Source of the DNA: Mariprofundus sp. NF
GTDB taxonomy: Bacteria; Pseudomonadota; Zetaproteobacteria; Mariprofundales; Mariprofundaceae
Assembly (NCBI RefSeq): GCF_013387455.1
Contig: NZ_VWNC01000005.1
Coordinates: forward strand, 124,001 to 188,000
Length of the DNA stretch: 64,000 nucleotides
Direction of reading: 5' to 3'
The notes beneath the pieces were generated by a model. That model was not told where the DNA came from, did not search any database, and saw only the letters and a list, made by a program, of their open reading frames with translations. How positions within the stretch are numbered: position 1 is the first letter of the stretch; the number at the start of each line of letters is the position of its first letter. Below, piece by piece: positions 17,873-26,638 of this stretch. The position numbers were made by a program, and so were the translations under genes.

Positions 17873-18343
17873 ATGCGGCTCTATCTTGTTCAGCATGGTT
17901 TGGCGAAGGATGAAAGTGAGGACGCAGCACGTCCGCTCTCCGATCAGGGCAGGGAGGATGTGACCCGCACAGCCGGATTCTTGAGCCTGTTTGAGAAACC
18001 GAGACCTGCCAAAATCCTGCACAGCGGCAAATTGCGTGCCCAGCAGACCGCCGAGATGTTTGCTGAGGCGTGGGGTGGATTATCAGTTGAACAGGCGCTC
18101 GATCTTGCGCCCATGGATGATCCATCCACCTGGTCAGCCCATCTCGCCTCCATGAACAGTGATGTGATGTTGGTGGGTCATCTGCCGCACATCCAGCGCC
18201 TGGCTGGCCTGCTTGTTACTGGCGATGTGAATCGCGAAGCCATCCATTTTCGCAACGGCGGTGTCCTCTGCCTCGAAAAACGAGAACAGGGCTGGAGTGT
18301 TCTCTGGCAGATTAATCCCACGCTCTTTTATGGTGAGAGTTAA
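17873..18343 (+). CDS. sixA: Phosphohistidine phosphatase SixA-like
   Basis: 156 residues of the histidine phosphatase superfamily. The ATG at 17873 follows GGAGGT by four bases and begins MRLYLVQHGLAKDE. The catalytic core is QHG instead of the RHG of E. coli SixA, a change I recall from many SixA-like proteins. The second His lies in VGHLPHIQRL, and SGKLRAQQTAEM carries a substrate-binding Arg. SixA removes phosphate from HPt histidines, so the HPt of the hybrid kinase at 332-5029 is a conceivable substrate. The next gene is another hybrid kinase. Confidence 0.88.
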   Translation: MRLYLVQHGLAKDESEDAARPLSDQGREDVTRTAGFLSLFEKPRPAKILHSGKLRAQQTAEMFAEAWGGLSVEQALDLAPMDDPSTWSAHLASMNSDVMLVGHLPHIQRLAGLLVTGDVNREAIHFRNGGVLCLEKREQGWSVLWQINPTLFYGES

Positions 18344-18400
18344 CTGGTTAGCAATGGTGCAGTGCCAGGCCACTTTATTCTGTGTGATTGGCTCTGTTTT

Positions 18401-18409
18401 TGCTAGAAT
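18401..18409 (+). promoter_or_regulatory. Extended -10 promoter for the NMT1-type kinase gene
   Basis: TGCTAGAAT is a good extended -10 element (TGn plus TAGAAT), placed about 37 bases before the GTG start. No clear -35 box is visible, as is common with extended -10 promoters. Confidence 0.45.
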
Positions 18410-18445
18410 AGTAACAGCGTCCAAAATGTTACCAGGAGGGTTCTT

Positions 18446-21400
18446 GTGAAGAGTCGTAGAACGATACACAGAATCCTCTATGCTCTTATTACGCTTCTCT
18501 TCTCTTTTCCTGTTGCACAAGCTGAACCGGTGACGCTGCAGCTGAAATGGAAACACCAGTTCCAGTTTGCCGGTTTTTACATGGCGCTGGAGAAGGGTTA
18601 TTACAGCGATGCCGGTTTTGATGTTGAAATCAGGGACGTTGAGATGGGTAAAACTGCGGTGAGTCAGCTGCTGAATGGTCAGGCTGATTATGCTGTAGTA
18701 GACCCCGGAGTGCTTCTCGCACGGGCGAGCGGTGCACCGGTCAAAGTGCTAGCGGCCATCTTCCAGCACTCCCCACTGACCCTGATCGTCAGAAAAGATT
18801 CCGGCATCCACAGTTTTTCTGATTTGCGTGGTAAACGGATCATGCTGGTGCCGGGACTTAATGCCGATATCGATGCAGCACTGGGGGCGGCAGGCATCTC
18901 CGGCGGTGACTTTATCCGACAGGATACAAGCTTTGATGTTCGCGATCTGGTTCATGGTAAAACGGATGCCTTTGCAGGATATGAGACGGATCAACCCTAT
19001 CAGCTCGAAGAGATGGGTATAGCCTATCGCATCCTTCACCCCAGAGATCAGGATATCGATTTTTATGGTGATGTGCTGGTTACAACGGAGCAGAACATTG
19101 CTGATCACCCGGAGAGAGTGAAAGCACTTACCGATGCATCGATTCGTGGCTGGGAGTATGCGCTTAAACATATCGATGAAACCATCGATCTGATTCAAAA
19201 AAAATATAATTCGCAGAATCTGTCGCGCAGGCAGCTGAAATTTGAAGCACTCAAAACCAGAGAGATGATCGAGAGTGATGTGGTGCAGATCGGTTATATG
19301 CGAACTCAGCGCTGGGATGATATTGCTAGCATCTATAAGAAGCAGGGACTGTTGCCTGTAGGTTTTGTTGCATCAGAAGCCATCTATCAACCCGAGTCAG
19401 GATTTGTTGATGTTCTCCTAGAGCACCGATGGCAGTTTGGAATTACATTCCTTCTCGCTCTTTCTCTGCTGCTCTTTTTATTAGTTATAACCTTGCGCAG
19501 GGTGGTTGCGGCCAGAACAGCCAGTCTGCAGGAGAGTGAAGAGCAGCTTCGCCTTGCTCTCGCCGCTGCCAATCAGGCCTGGTTTGATGTCAATGTTCAG
19601 AGCGGTGAAGTGAAAGTGAGCCCTGAATATGCTCTTCTGCTTGGCTATGATCCGGATGAGTTCGAGACCTCGCTACAGAACTGGATGGATCATGTGCACC
19701 CGGATGATCATGATCGGGTATTAACAGCATTTCAGGCCTGCCTTGCTTCTTCAGGGCCGATGACGCTTGAGTACAGACGAGAGAAAAAGTCTGAAGGGTG
19801 GGCGTGGATTCAGTCTGTCGGTGAGGTCATCGAACGGGATGAGAATCAGAAGCCGCTACGCATGATCGGTATCCACAGGGATATCACGGGGCGAAAACAG
19901 GCGGCAGAACTGCTGGAGTCGAGTGAGAAAAAACATCGTCTGCTGTTCGAAGGATCAGAAAATGCGATTATTGTTGCTGCTGAAGAGGGCACCATTATCG
20001 ACTGTAATCCGGCCGCTGAGGCCCTTTTCGGAAGATCCAAATCTGAGCTTATCGGCATGCATCAAAGAGAGTTGCATCCACCTCATGAGAGGGAAGAGGA
20101 GTTCAGCACAACATTCAAAAAACACAGGAGTGCAATGGCAGGTAACGTTCTGGAGGCTGAGGTACTGAAGGCATCTGGAGAGATCAGGAAGGTTGAAATA
20201 AAAGCTAATATGTTCGAACTGGAAGGAAAAAAGTTGGTTCAGGGTGTTTTTGTTGATATCACGGAGCGAAAAAAAGCTGAGGAGGCGTTGCGCCAAAGTG
20301 AACAGAGCTTGAAACAAGCTCAGGCCACAGCCCATATCGGTAGCTGGATTTATGATATGGAGGGACGGATTAGCTGGTCGGAAGAACTGTACCTCATTTA
20401 CGGAGTTTCGCCGGCCACATTCACGCCGACTATAGGCGCGATTAACAGCCTGGTTCATCAGGATGACCTTGCAAGCAGGCAGGCATGGATCGAGAACTGC
20501 ATTGCAGGCAATGAGGTTGAGCCGTGCGAATTTCGCATTATCAGGCCCGATGGCGATACCCGGTATCTGCGCTGCGAGGGCAAACTGATCCGTGATAGCG
20601 AAGGGGATCCCGTCCATATGGCGGCAATATCCCAGGATGTTACTGAACATAAGCGTCTTGAAGAGCAGTTTCACCAGGCCCAGAAGATGGAGGCAATCGG
20701 TACACTGGTGGGGGGCATCGCGCACGACTTCAACAATATTCTGGCAGGCATCACCGGCAATCTCTATCTTGCCAAACAGCGTGTGCAGACCCAGCCAGAG
20801 GTGCTGCATAATCTCGATTCTGTTGAGTTACTCTCTTTCCGGGCAGCAGATCTGATCAGGCAACTGCTCACTTTCGCCCGTAAAGATCTGGTAGATATTA
20901 AACCTTTGCCATTTACACCCTTTATCAAGGAGACACTGAAGTTTTTACGTACGTCACTGCCTGAGAATATCAGAATGGATCAGCAGATCGGTTCGGATGT
21001 TTTGATGATCAATGGTGATGCGACGCAGCTGCATCAGGTGCTGATGAATCTGGTGAACAATGCCCGCGATGCTGTTGAGGGGATTGGTGATCCATCAATC
21101 ACTGTAAAACTCGAACGCTTTGAGCCCGATGATCTCTTTCTGGAGAAACACGACTATTTTAACCGCTGCGCTTATGCGCATATCACTGTTAAAGATAACG
21201 GCTCTGGTATACCTGATGACCAGCTTGCACACCTGTTTGAACCCTTCTTTACCACCAAACCTCAGGGTAAGGGAACCGGGCTTGGCCTGGCGATGGTGTT
21301 TGGCGCAATTAAGACCCATAAGGGATTTGTGGAGGTAGAGAGCCATGTTGGCAAAGGTTCGACCTTCCATGTTTATCTACCTCTGACTGAGATACTTCCG

Positions 21401-21799
21401 GAGCATGATTCAATCAGCGTAGAAGATGGGGTATGTAACGGCTCCGGTGAAACGATTCTGTTGGTAGATGATGAAATGAATATCATTGAGACAGGCAGAG
21501 AGGTGCTGGAGTCACTGGGTTATAATGTGCTAACGGGGCTCAATGGAGAGCAGGCATGTGAGATGTTTGAGCAGCATCGCAATGCGATTGATCTGTGCAT
21601 TTTTGATCTGGTGATGCCGGAGATGGGCGGCTATGAAGCTGCTGGAAAGATTCGTCAGATTGAGCCTCAGGTGAAAATCATCTTTGCTACAGGTTATGAT
21701 AAGAGCAGTCAGGTTGAGATGGAGAATGAAATCGTAATTGCCAAACCATTCTCTGTCGTGAAGCTCAGTCAGTTGATCAGAGAGCAGCTCGAAAGCTAA
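18446..21799 (+). CDS. Hybrid sensor histidine kinase with NMT1/THI5-like periplasmic sensor
   Basis: 1117 residues from a GTG start after CAGGAGGG. A signal peptide (to about 26, PVAQA) leads into an NMT1-like binding domain (LQLKWKHQFQFAGFYMALEK; about 27-310). A membrane helix (about 331-351) and three PAS domains (about 365-475, 490-600, 615-735) follow. His760 lies in GGIAHDFNNILAG, an ATPase domain has GTGLGLAM, and a C-terminal receiver has Asp1054 in FDLVMPEMGG. The periplasmic binding fold is built into the kinase, so ligand is sensed directly. THI5-like folds often bind pyrimidine or amine-type ligands; the real ligand is unknown. The kinase-receiver half is paralogous to the broken kinase at 7384-9917. 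Confidence 0.95.
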   Translation: MKSRRTIHRILYALITLLFSFPVAQAEPVTLQLKWKHQFQFAGFYMALEKGYYSDAGFDVEIRDVEMGKTAVSQLLNGQADYAVVDPGVLLARASGAPVKVLAAIFQHSPLTLIVRKDSGIHSFSDLRGKRIMLVPGLNADIDAALGAAGISGGDFIRQDTSFDVRDLVHGKTDAFAGYETDQPYQLEEMGIAYRILHPRDQDIDFYGDVLVTTEQNIADHPERVKALTDASIRGWEYALKHIDETIDLIQKKYNSQNLSRRQLKFEALKTREMIESDVVQIGYMRTQRWDDIASIYKKQGLLPVGFVASEAIYQPESGFVDVLLEHRWQFGITFLLALSLLLFLLVITLRRVVAARTASLQESEEQLRLALAAANQAWFDVNVQSGEVKVSPEYALLLGYDPDEFETSLQNWMDHVHPDDHDRVLTAFQACLASSGPMTLEYRREKKSEGWAWIQSVGEVIERDENQKPLRMIGIHRDITGRKQAAELLESSEKKHRLLFEGSENAIIVAAEEGTIIDCNPAAEALFGRSKSELIGMHQRELHPPHEREEEFSTTFKKHRSAMAGNVLEAEVLKASGEIRKVEIKANMFELEGKKLVQGVFVDITERKKAEEALRQSEQSLKQAQATAHIGSWIYDMEGRISWSEELYLIYGVSPATFTPTIGAINSLVHQDDLASRQAWIENCIAGNEVEPCEFRIIRPDGDTRYLRCEGKLIRDSEGDPVHMAAISQDVTEHKRLEEQFHQAQKMEAIGTLVGGIAHDFNNILAGITGNLYLAKQRVQTQPEVLHNLDSVELLSFRAADLIRQLLTFARKDLVDIKPLPFTPFIKETLKFLRTSLPENIRMDQQIGSDVLMINGDATQLHQVLMNLVNNARDAVEGIGDPSITVKLERFEPDDLFLEKHDYFNRCAYAHITVKDNGSGIPDDQLAHLFEPFFTTKPQGKGTGLGLAMVFGAIKTHKGFVEVESHVGKGSTFHVYLPLTEILPEHDSISVEDGVCNGSGETILLVDDEMNIIETGREVLESLGYNVLTGLNGEQACEMFEQHRNAIDLCIFDLVMPEMGGYEAAGKIRQIEPQVKIIFATGYDKSSQVEMENEIVIAKPFSVVKLSQLIREQLES

Positions 21800-21900
21800 C
21801 GCATATGCAATGGATTAGCGGGTGATTTCTAAGTTCGCTAAGAAAATTCGATCTGTATGGACTACAGTAAGGTCATCAAACTAAAGCGTGGAGGCTGTGG

Positions 21901-23127
21901 ATGCGATCTAAGAAGGTCTTTTTTGATAATGCGGATGGATTGAAACTTGCGGCTTATCTGGATCTGCCTATTGATGGCAAACCGCGCGCCTATGCGCTGT
22001 TTGCGCATGGCTTCACACTTACCAAGCATCTGAAAGCGACCACCCATATCAATCGGGCACTGGCAGCCAAAGGCATTGCGGTATTACGTTTTGATTTTAC
22101 GGGACTTGCCGAGAGTGAAGGCGATTTTGCCGATACCAACTTCTCATCCAATGTCAGCGATATTGTCGCTGCGGCACGTTTTCTTGAAACTGAATATCAG
22201 GCTCCGAAAATTCTTATTGGCCATTCGCTTGGTGGTGCAGCGATGTTTGTGGCAGCCCGAGATATTCCATCTGCCAAAGCGGTCTCCACCATCGGGGCTC
22301 CATGTGACCCTTCCCATATCGCCCATATCTTTGCCGGACATGAAGCGGAACTGGAGTCCAAAGGTGAGATGGAGTTATCGATTGGCGGGCGTAACTTCAC
22401 GCTGAAGAAACAGTTTCTGGATGATGTGCGGGAGGCGCAGACCTGTGCTGCCATTGGTGATCTGAAGCGGGCACTGCTGATCTTTCATTCACCTGTTGAT
22501 GAGATCGTTGATATCAAACATGCCCAGCGCATCTATGAATCGGCCCGCCATCCCAAAAGTTTTGTTACCCTGGATCGGGCTGATCACCTTTTAAGTCAGG
22601 AGTCTGATGCCCGTTATGTGGGAACCATGATTGCCACCTGGGCAGATAAATATGTGCCAGTGCGTGAGGTAGATTGGGATTCGGGTGCACATGAGGTGCG
22701 GGTGCGAACAGGCTCGAGTTACTACACCGAAATTAAATCCGGGGGCCATGGCTTGCTGGCCGATGAACCTGTGCGCCTTGGAGGCACGGATCGGGGCCCC
22801 ACCCCTTACGGCCTGCTTGTATCGGGTCTGGGGGCCTGTACAAGCATCACCCTGCGCATGTATGCCAATCGCAAGGGTTGGGATGTGCAGGAGATCAACG
22901 TCTATCTCAATCATGAGAAGGTGCATGCCAAGGATTGTGAAGATTGTCCTGATTCAACGCATAAGATTGATCATATTCAGCGGTTGATCGAGGTGGTCGG
23001 GGATCTGGATGAATCACAGCGAAAACGATTGCTGGAGATAGCCGATCACTGTCCGGTGCACAAAACGCTGCACGGCAAAATTCACATTACGACCGCATAT
23101 CTGAAATCAGGCGCCCCGGGTGAGTAA
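21901..23127 (+). CDS. Bifunctional alpha/beta hydrolase-OsmC fusion
   Basis: 408 residues in two parts. Residues 1-250 are an alpha/beta hydrolase with FAHGFTLTK, nucleophile Ser109 in GHSLGG, an acid in the VDEIVD loop and His229 in RADHLL. Residues 265-405 are an OsmC/Ohr-type domain with its two redox cysteines, Cys313 in GLGACTS and Cys384 in DHCPVHKTL, which reduce organic hydroperoxides. The same fusion occurs in many proteobacteria; I infer it deals with peroxidised esters or lipids. It stands alone on the plus strand and is convergent with the transglycosylase gene. Confidence 0.93.
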   Translation: MRSKKVFFDNADGLKLAAYLDLPIDGKPRAYALFAHGFTLTKHLKATTHINRALAAKGIAVLRFDFTGLAESEGDFADTNFSSNVSDIVAAARFLETEYQAPKILIGHSLGGAAMFVAARDIPSAKAVSTIGAPCDPSHIAHIFAGHEAELESKGEMELSIGGRNFTLKKQFLDDVREAQTCAAIGDLKRALLIFHSPVDEIVDIKHAQRIYESARHPKSFVTLDRADHLLSQESDARYVGTMIATWADKYVPVREVDWDSGAHEVRVRTGSSYYTEIKSGGHGLLADEPVRLGGTDRGPTPYGLLVSGLGACTSITLRMYANRKGWDVQEINVYLNHEKVHAKDCEDCPDSTHKIDHIQRLIEVVGDLDESQRKRLLEIADHCPVHKTLHGKIHITTAYLKSGAPGE

Positions 23128-23195
23128 GCGAAGATAGAAACCTGGTCGGCGACAACGTCTGGGATGCCGCGGTCATGCCTTACATGTCTTAAACG

Positions 23196-24392
23196 TTAAT
23201 TCAGAGCCACTTCAAGTGCTGATTTAGATTCACGCTTCACCAGTGGATTGTGTCCGGCATTGATCCGCTTCATCAGTTTGACTGGAATACGCAGACGTGA
23301 ACCGGCTGTCAGGCGATTGGAGATACCCGGATTATCTTTGCGCAGTGCATAGGTGGAGGTGTTAAAACGCCGGCTGATGCTCGCCAGGCTTTCACCCTTA
23401 GCCACTTTAATCGTCATGTAGTTGTTCGGCTCAGACGGGATCTGCTGCTTGAGTAGCTTCAGACGTACCTCGGAGATACGCAACTGCAGGGTCTGTGGCT
23501 TACCATCATAATACTGTTTGAGTTTAAGTTTGGGATTGAAACGGAAAATCTGATCTTTGGGCAGCTCTGCCAGTTCATGCAGGTGAGCAAGATCAACAGG
23601 GGTCTGCAGGGTGATGGTTTTGGTCCTGAATGGTTCAGGAAAGTGGATGGTTCCCTCCTCATGCAGCGCAATCAGACCAATGATATGGCGGATATAGGTT
23701 TTGGTGATAGGTGGCAGAGGCATTCTCTTGAGTCCATCTTCAGGCTGCCAGTGACGACGATCCAGACGACGCTGTACGGCAGTGGGGCCGAGGTGATAGG
23801 CGGCAAAGGCCATCGGCCAGTTACCAAAGCGGCGATACTGCTTGGTCAGGTAGCGGGCTGCGCCCTTGGTGCTGCTGCGGATATCACGACGGCCATCAAA
23901 ATAACGGTCACTTTTAACGCGCATATCATTTGCAGTTTCCGGCATTAGTTGCCAGAGGCCCGTGGCACCAACTGAGGAGATGACATAGGGGTTGTAGCTC
24001 GATTCTACCACCGGCACCATCTGCAGGGCACGTGGCGCTCCAACCTTATCCAGCGTTTCTAACATCGGCTGACGCACATAACGGGAGCGGGTGGCAACAC
24101 CGCGCCAGAAACGGCCATATTCACGCCATGCTTCTTTTTTGATCTTTTCGATATCCTGTTCGCTCAGGCCCGCCAGAAAAGGGTTACTCTGTCGGCGTTT
24201 GATATCCGCATCGATAAGGCTTTTAAGTTCATCCTGCTGCAGTTGATCAACCTCTTTGTCACTGCTCCAGAGGCTGGAGAAGGATGGCCACTCCGAGTTC
24301 AGGCTGAGCTGCTGACCCTGAGCACAGGAGATCAGTGTTAGTGAGGTGAGCACTATAAAAAGGCGGGATAGGGTTATCGGTAGAGTTCGCAT
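23196..24392 (-). CDS. MltD-like membrane-bound lytic transglycosylase with LysM domain
   Basis: 398 residues. The signal ends in the lipobox LISC (Cys23), so it is a lipoprotein. The SLT domain has the catalytic Glu130 in PVVESSYNP, then GATGLWQLMPETA and FAAYHLGPTAV. A LysM repeat near residues 328-375 (IKVAKGESLASISRRF) binds peptidoglycan. The enzyme cleaves the glycan backbone to give 1,6-anhydromuropeptides. The E. coli MltD homologue is longer with two LysM repeats. It is the last of a minus-strand row after malQ and the YjdF-like gene, with an 80-base gap. Confidence 0.92.
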   Translation of the reverse strand: MRTLPITLSRLFIVLTSLTLISCAQGQQLSLNSEWPSFSSLWSSDKEVDQLQQDELKSLIDADIKRRQSNPFLAGLSEQDIEKIKKEAWREYGRFWRGVATRSRYVRQPMLETLDKVGAPRALQMVPVVESSYNPYVISSVGATGLWQLMPETANDMRVKSDRYFDGRRDIRSSTKGAARYLTKQYRRFGNWPMAFAAYHLGPTAVQRRLDRRHWQPEDGLKRMPLPPITKTYIRHIIGLIALHEEGTIHFPEPFRTKTITLQTPVDLAHLHELAELPKDQIFRFNPKLKLKQYYDGKPQTLQLRISEVRLKLLKQQIPSEPNNYMTIKVAKGESLASISRRFNTSTYALRKDNPGISNRLTAGSRLRIPVKLMKRINAGHNPLVKRESKSALEVALN

Positions 24393-24472
24393 GAGCGAAC
24401 ATTATGGGCGTTATACCTTGAAAGAGTTGATCTGTGTCACGAAAAAAAGATAGGGGGAAGATCGCTTCCGGA

Positions 24473-25081
24473 TTACCTGTTCTGGTGTAGATCAGGGCGT
24501 GTGATATGGTAGATAAGCAGTGAGAATATCGCACCCAGTGTATCAGCCAGCATATCCTTCTGTGCATCCCAGATATCCCCCTGAGAGCCGAGAAACTCAA
24601 GACCGGCATCACCACCCTTAGCCACAGCATACCACCATTCGATAATCTCATAACCGGCAGCAATGCTCATAACAAAAAAGATACTGAAAACCATGGCCAG
24701 CTTCAGGCTGCAACATCTGTTACGCAGCAGCCATTCAGCCATGGCAAAAGCGTAAAAGCCGATGGAGAAGTGGCCGATGCGGTCAAAATGGTTGCGACCA
24801 TCACTGGATATTTGTGACAACCACTCAAATGGCACATGGGCAAAGGTGTAATGGCCACCAATGGTGTGCCAGAAGAGCCAGAAGGCCATCAGGGCGTAGG
24901 CGATATTACTGAAGCGGAACCAGCGGAATGTAGCTACCAGAGAGACGAAGATAAGCACAACAGGAATCACTTCAGCAATCCAGACATCGCGGGAGACCGG
25001 CTCTATAGCCAGGGCTAGAAAGAATATGCAGAAAACAGCAGCAACTGCGTGCGGGAAAAAGTGTCTGACGCTGCTGTTCAT
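24473..25081 (-). CDS. YjdF/DUF2238-type inner membrane protein
   Basis: 202 residues with about five to six hydrophobic helices. The family signature is readable: FWLFWHTIGGHYTFAHVPFEW, GRNHFDRIGHFSIGF, GYEIIEWWYAVAKG and GSQGDIWDAQKDMLADTLGA. The conserved His, Asp and Glu residues lie near membrane edges, but no activity is established for the family. The start is four bases after the malQ stop, so it should be translated from the malQ mRNA. Confidence 0.88.
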   Translation of the reverse strand: MNSSVRHFFPHAVAAVFCIFFLALAIEPVSRDVWIAEVIPVVLIFVSLVATFRWFRFSNIAYALMAFWLFWHTIGGHYTFAHVPFEWLSQISSDGRNHFDRIGHFSIGFYAFAMAEWLLRNRCCSLKLAMVFSIFFVMSIAAGYEIIEWWYAVAKGGDAGLEFLGSQGDIWDAQKDMLADTLGAIFSLLIYHITRPDLHQNR

Positions 25082-25085
25082 TGCT

Positions 25086-26564
25086 TTAGATGCGTTTATA
25101 GAGCCTGTTAAGCTGACGGCTCATCTTCCAGGTGCAGCAGCCAGCTTCAGGTATCTCCTGCAAGCGCCATGACCAGTTGTTATCCAGTGTGCCCGGCGTA
25201 TTGAACTTGGCTTCAGTGCCAAGCTCCAGCAGATCCTGCATCGGAATCACCGCTAGTTTTGCCACCGAAGCAAGTGCACACTCAATCAGTGCCCAAGGCA
25301 TATCTTCTGCTTTGGCATCGCCCAGCTCTGCAAGGACCCGTTTGCGTGTCTCTTTATCGGTGCCTGTAAACCAGCCCATGGTGGTGTCGTTATCATGGGT
25401 GCCGGTATAGACCACGCTGTTGATTTCATGGTTTTTTGGCAGATAGGGGTTGTCATCATCGCCGCCAAATGCGAACTGCAGAATTTTCATGCCCGGCAGG
25501 CCAAATTTCTGGCGCAGTGCTGTGACCTCATCGGTGATAATACCGAGATCCTCTGCAATCAGTGGCAGTTTACCCAGCTTATTCTGCAGCGTTTGCAGCA
25601 GCGCATCACCCGGTGCCTGGCGCCACTCACCGATAATGCCATCTTCACTCTCGGCCGGAATCACCCAGAAGGATTCAAGGGCACGAAAGTGGTCGATGCG
25701 CATCATATGCATGCGCTCAAGCTGCTGACGAACCCGTTCTGTCCACCAGCTGAAACCCTCTTTCTCTCTTGGTTCCCAACAGTAGAGCGGGTTTCCCCAA
25801 CGCTGACCGGTAGCAGAGAAGTAATCCGGTGGCACACCTGCGACTTCAGTGCAGAGCCCTTTACTGTTGACGGTGAAGTTTTCTCGACTCGCCCAGACAT
25901 CGGCAGAGTCATGGGCAACATAGATCGGCAGGTCGCCGAAAAGCTGAATCTCTTTTGATTCAGCATAGGCTTTAAGCTCATGCCATTGACAGTCAAACAG
26001 GTACTGCTCGAAGATCACCTGTTCAATCAGATCACGATGCTCATCTCTTGCTCGCTCAATCGCATCGGGATTGCGATCACGCAAATCGTTAGGCCACTGC
26101 CACCATGCACGATCCGTATAGAGTGATTTCAGTGCTGAGAAGAGTGCGAAATCCTCCAGCCAGTAGCTGTGCGCCTTGCGGAACTTCTCCAGATCATTTG
26201 CCAGCTTCGCATCCTTTGCAACCTGCTGCCAGAACACAGGTGCTGCCATCTCGCGGATTGCAGCATGCAGTTCAGCCGTGTCACAGCGCTGTATGGAGCA
26301 CTCGTCAAGCCAGCCGCGTTGAATGCATTCGCGCAGGTCGATGAAGTCCGGATTGCCGGCAAAAGAGGAGAGGGACTCATAAGGGGAGCCGTGACCATGC
26401 GTGGGGCCAAGTGGCAGAAACTGCCAGACAGTGAATCCCGCCTCATCGATACGATCAATAAACGTTTTAGCCTCAGGGCCGAGCACACCTTTATGAAAGG
26501 GGCCGGGCAGGGAGGTGATATGTAGTAGAACCGCCGACCTTCGACGATCAATCCATGAGTTCAT
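25086..26564 (-). CDS. malQ: 4-alpha-glucanotransferase (amylomaltase)
   Basis: 492 residues of GH77, the short bacterial amylomaltase form. It starts NSWIDRRRSAVLLHITSLPG and has FWQFLPLGPTHGHGSPYES, the catalytic Asp in MMRIDHFRALESFW, the acid in PLIAEDLGIITDEV and VYTGTHDNDTTMGW. It transfers alpha-1,4-glucan segments between malto-oligosaccharides and recycles short chains produced during glycogen turnover. It lies downstream of the GH57 and glgC genes on the same strand, with 74 bases between it and GH57 holding a short tandem repeat. Confidence 0.96.
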   Translation of the reverse strand: MNSWIDRRRSAVLLHITSLPGPFHKGVLGPEAKTFIDRIDEAGFTVWQFLPLGPTHGHGSPYESLSSFAGNPDFIDLRECIQRGWLDECSIQRCDTAELHAAIREMAAPVFWQQVAKDAKLANDLEKFRKAHSYWLEDFALFSALKSLYTDRAWWQWPNDLRDRNPDAIERARDEHRDLIEQVIFEQYLFDCQWHELKAYAESKEIQLFGDLPIYVAHDSADVWASRENFTVNSKGLCTEVAGVPPDYFSATGQRWGNPLYCWEPREKEGFSWWTERVRQQLERMHMMRIDHFRALESFWVIPAESEDGIIGEWRQAPGDALLQTLQNKLGKLPLIAEDLGIITDEVTALRQKFGLPGMKILQFAFGGDDDNPYLPKNHEINSVVYTGTHDNDTTMGWFTGTDKETRKRVLAELGDAKAEDMPWALIECALASVAKLAVIPMQDLLELGTEAKFNTPGTLDNNWSWRLQEIPEAGCCTWKMSRQLNRLYKRI

Positions 26565-26582
26565 GAAAGTTATTCCTTATTA

Positions 26583-26614
26583 GGTTTTAGCTATTAACGG
26601 TTTCAGCTATTAAC
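26583..26614. repeat. Two-copy 16-bp tandem repeat upstream of malQ
   Basis: GGTTTTAGCTATTAAC is followed directly by GGTTTCAGCTATTAAC, a single mismatch between units. It lies in the gap between the GH57 and malQ genes, about 20 bases before the malQ start. Confidence 0.8.
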
Positions 26615-26638
26615 GACCCGGTTTAGCAGAGTGCAGGC

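Noticed and set aside
17873-18343. Loss of the catalytic RHG Arg in SixA
   Set aside because: The QHG variant with intact second His recurs, as I recall, in SixA-like proteins, so it is not a sign of inactivity.
19955-20809. 284-codon open frame antisense to the NMT1-type kinase
   Set aside because: The plus-strand gene has clear PAS and kinase domains throughout; the antisense frame reads Cys-, His- and Leu-rich nonsense without family features.
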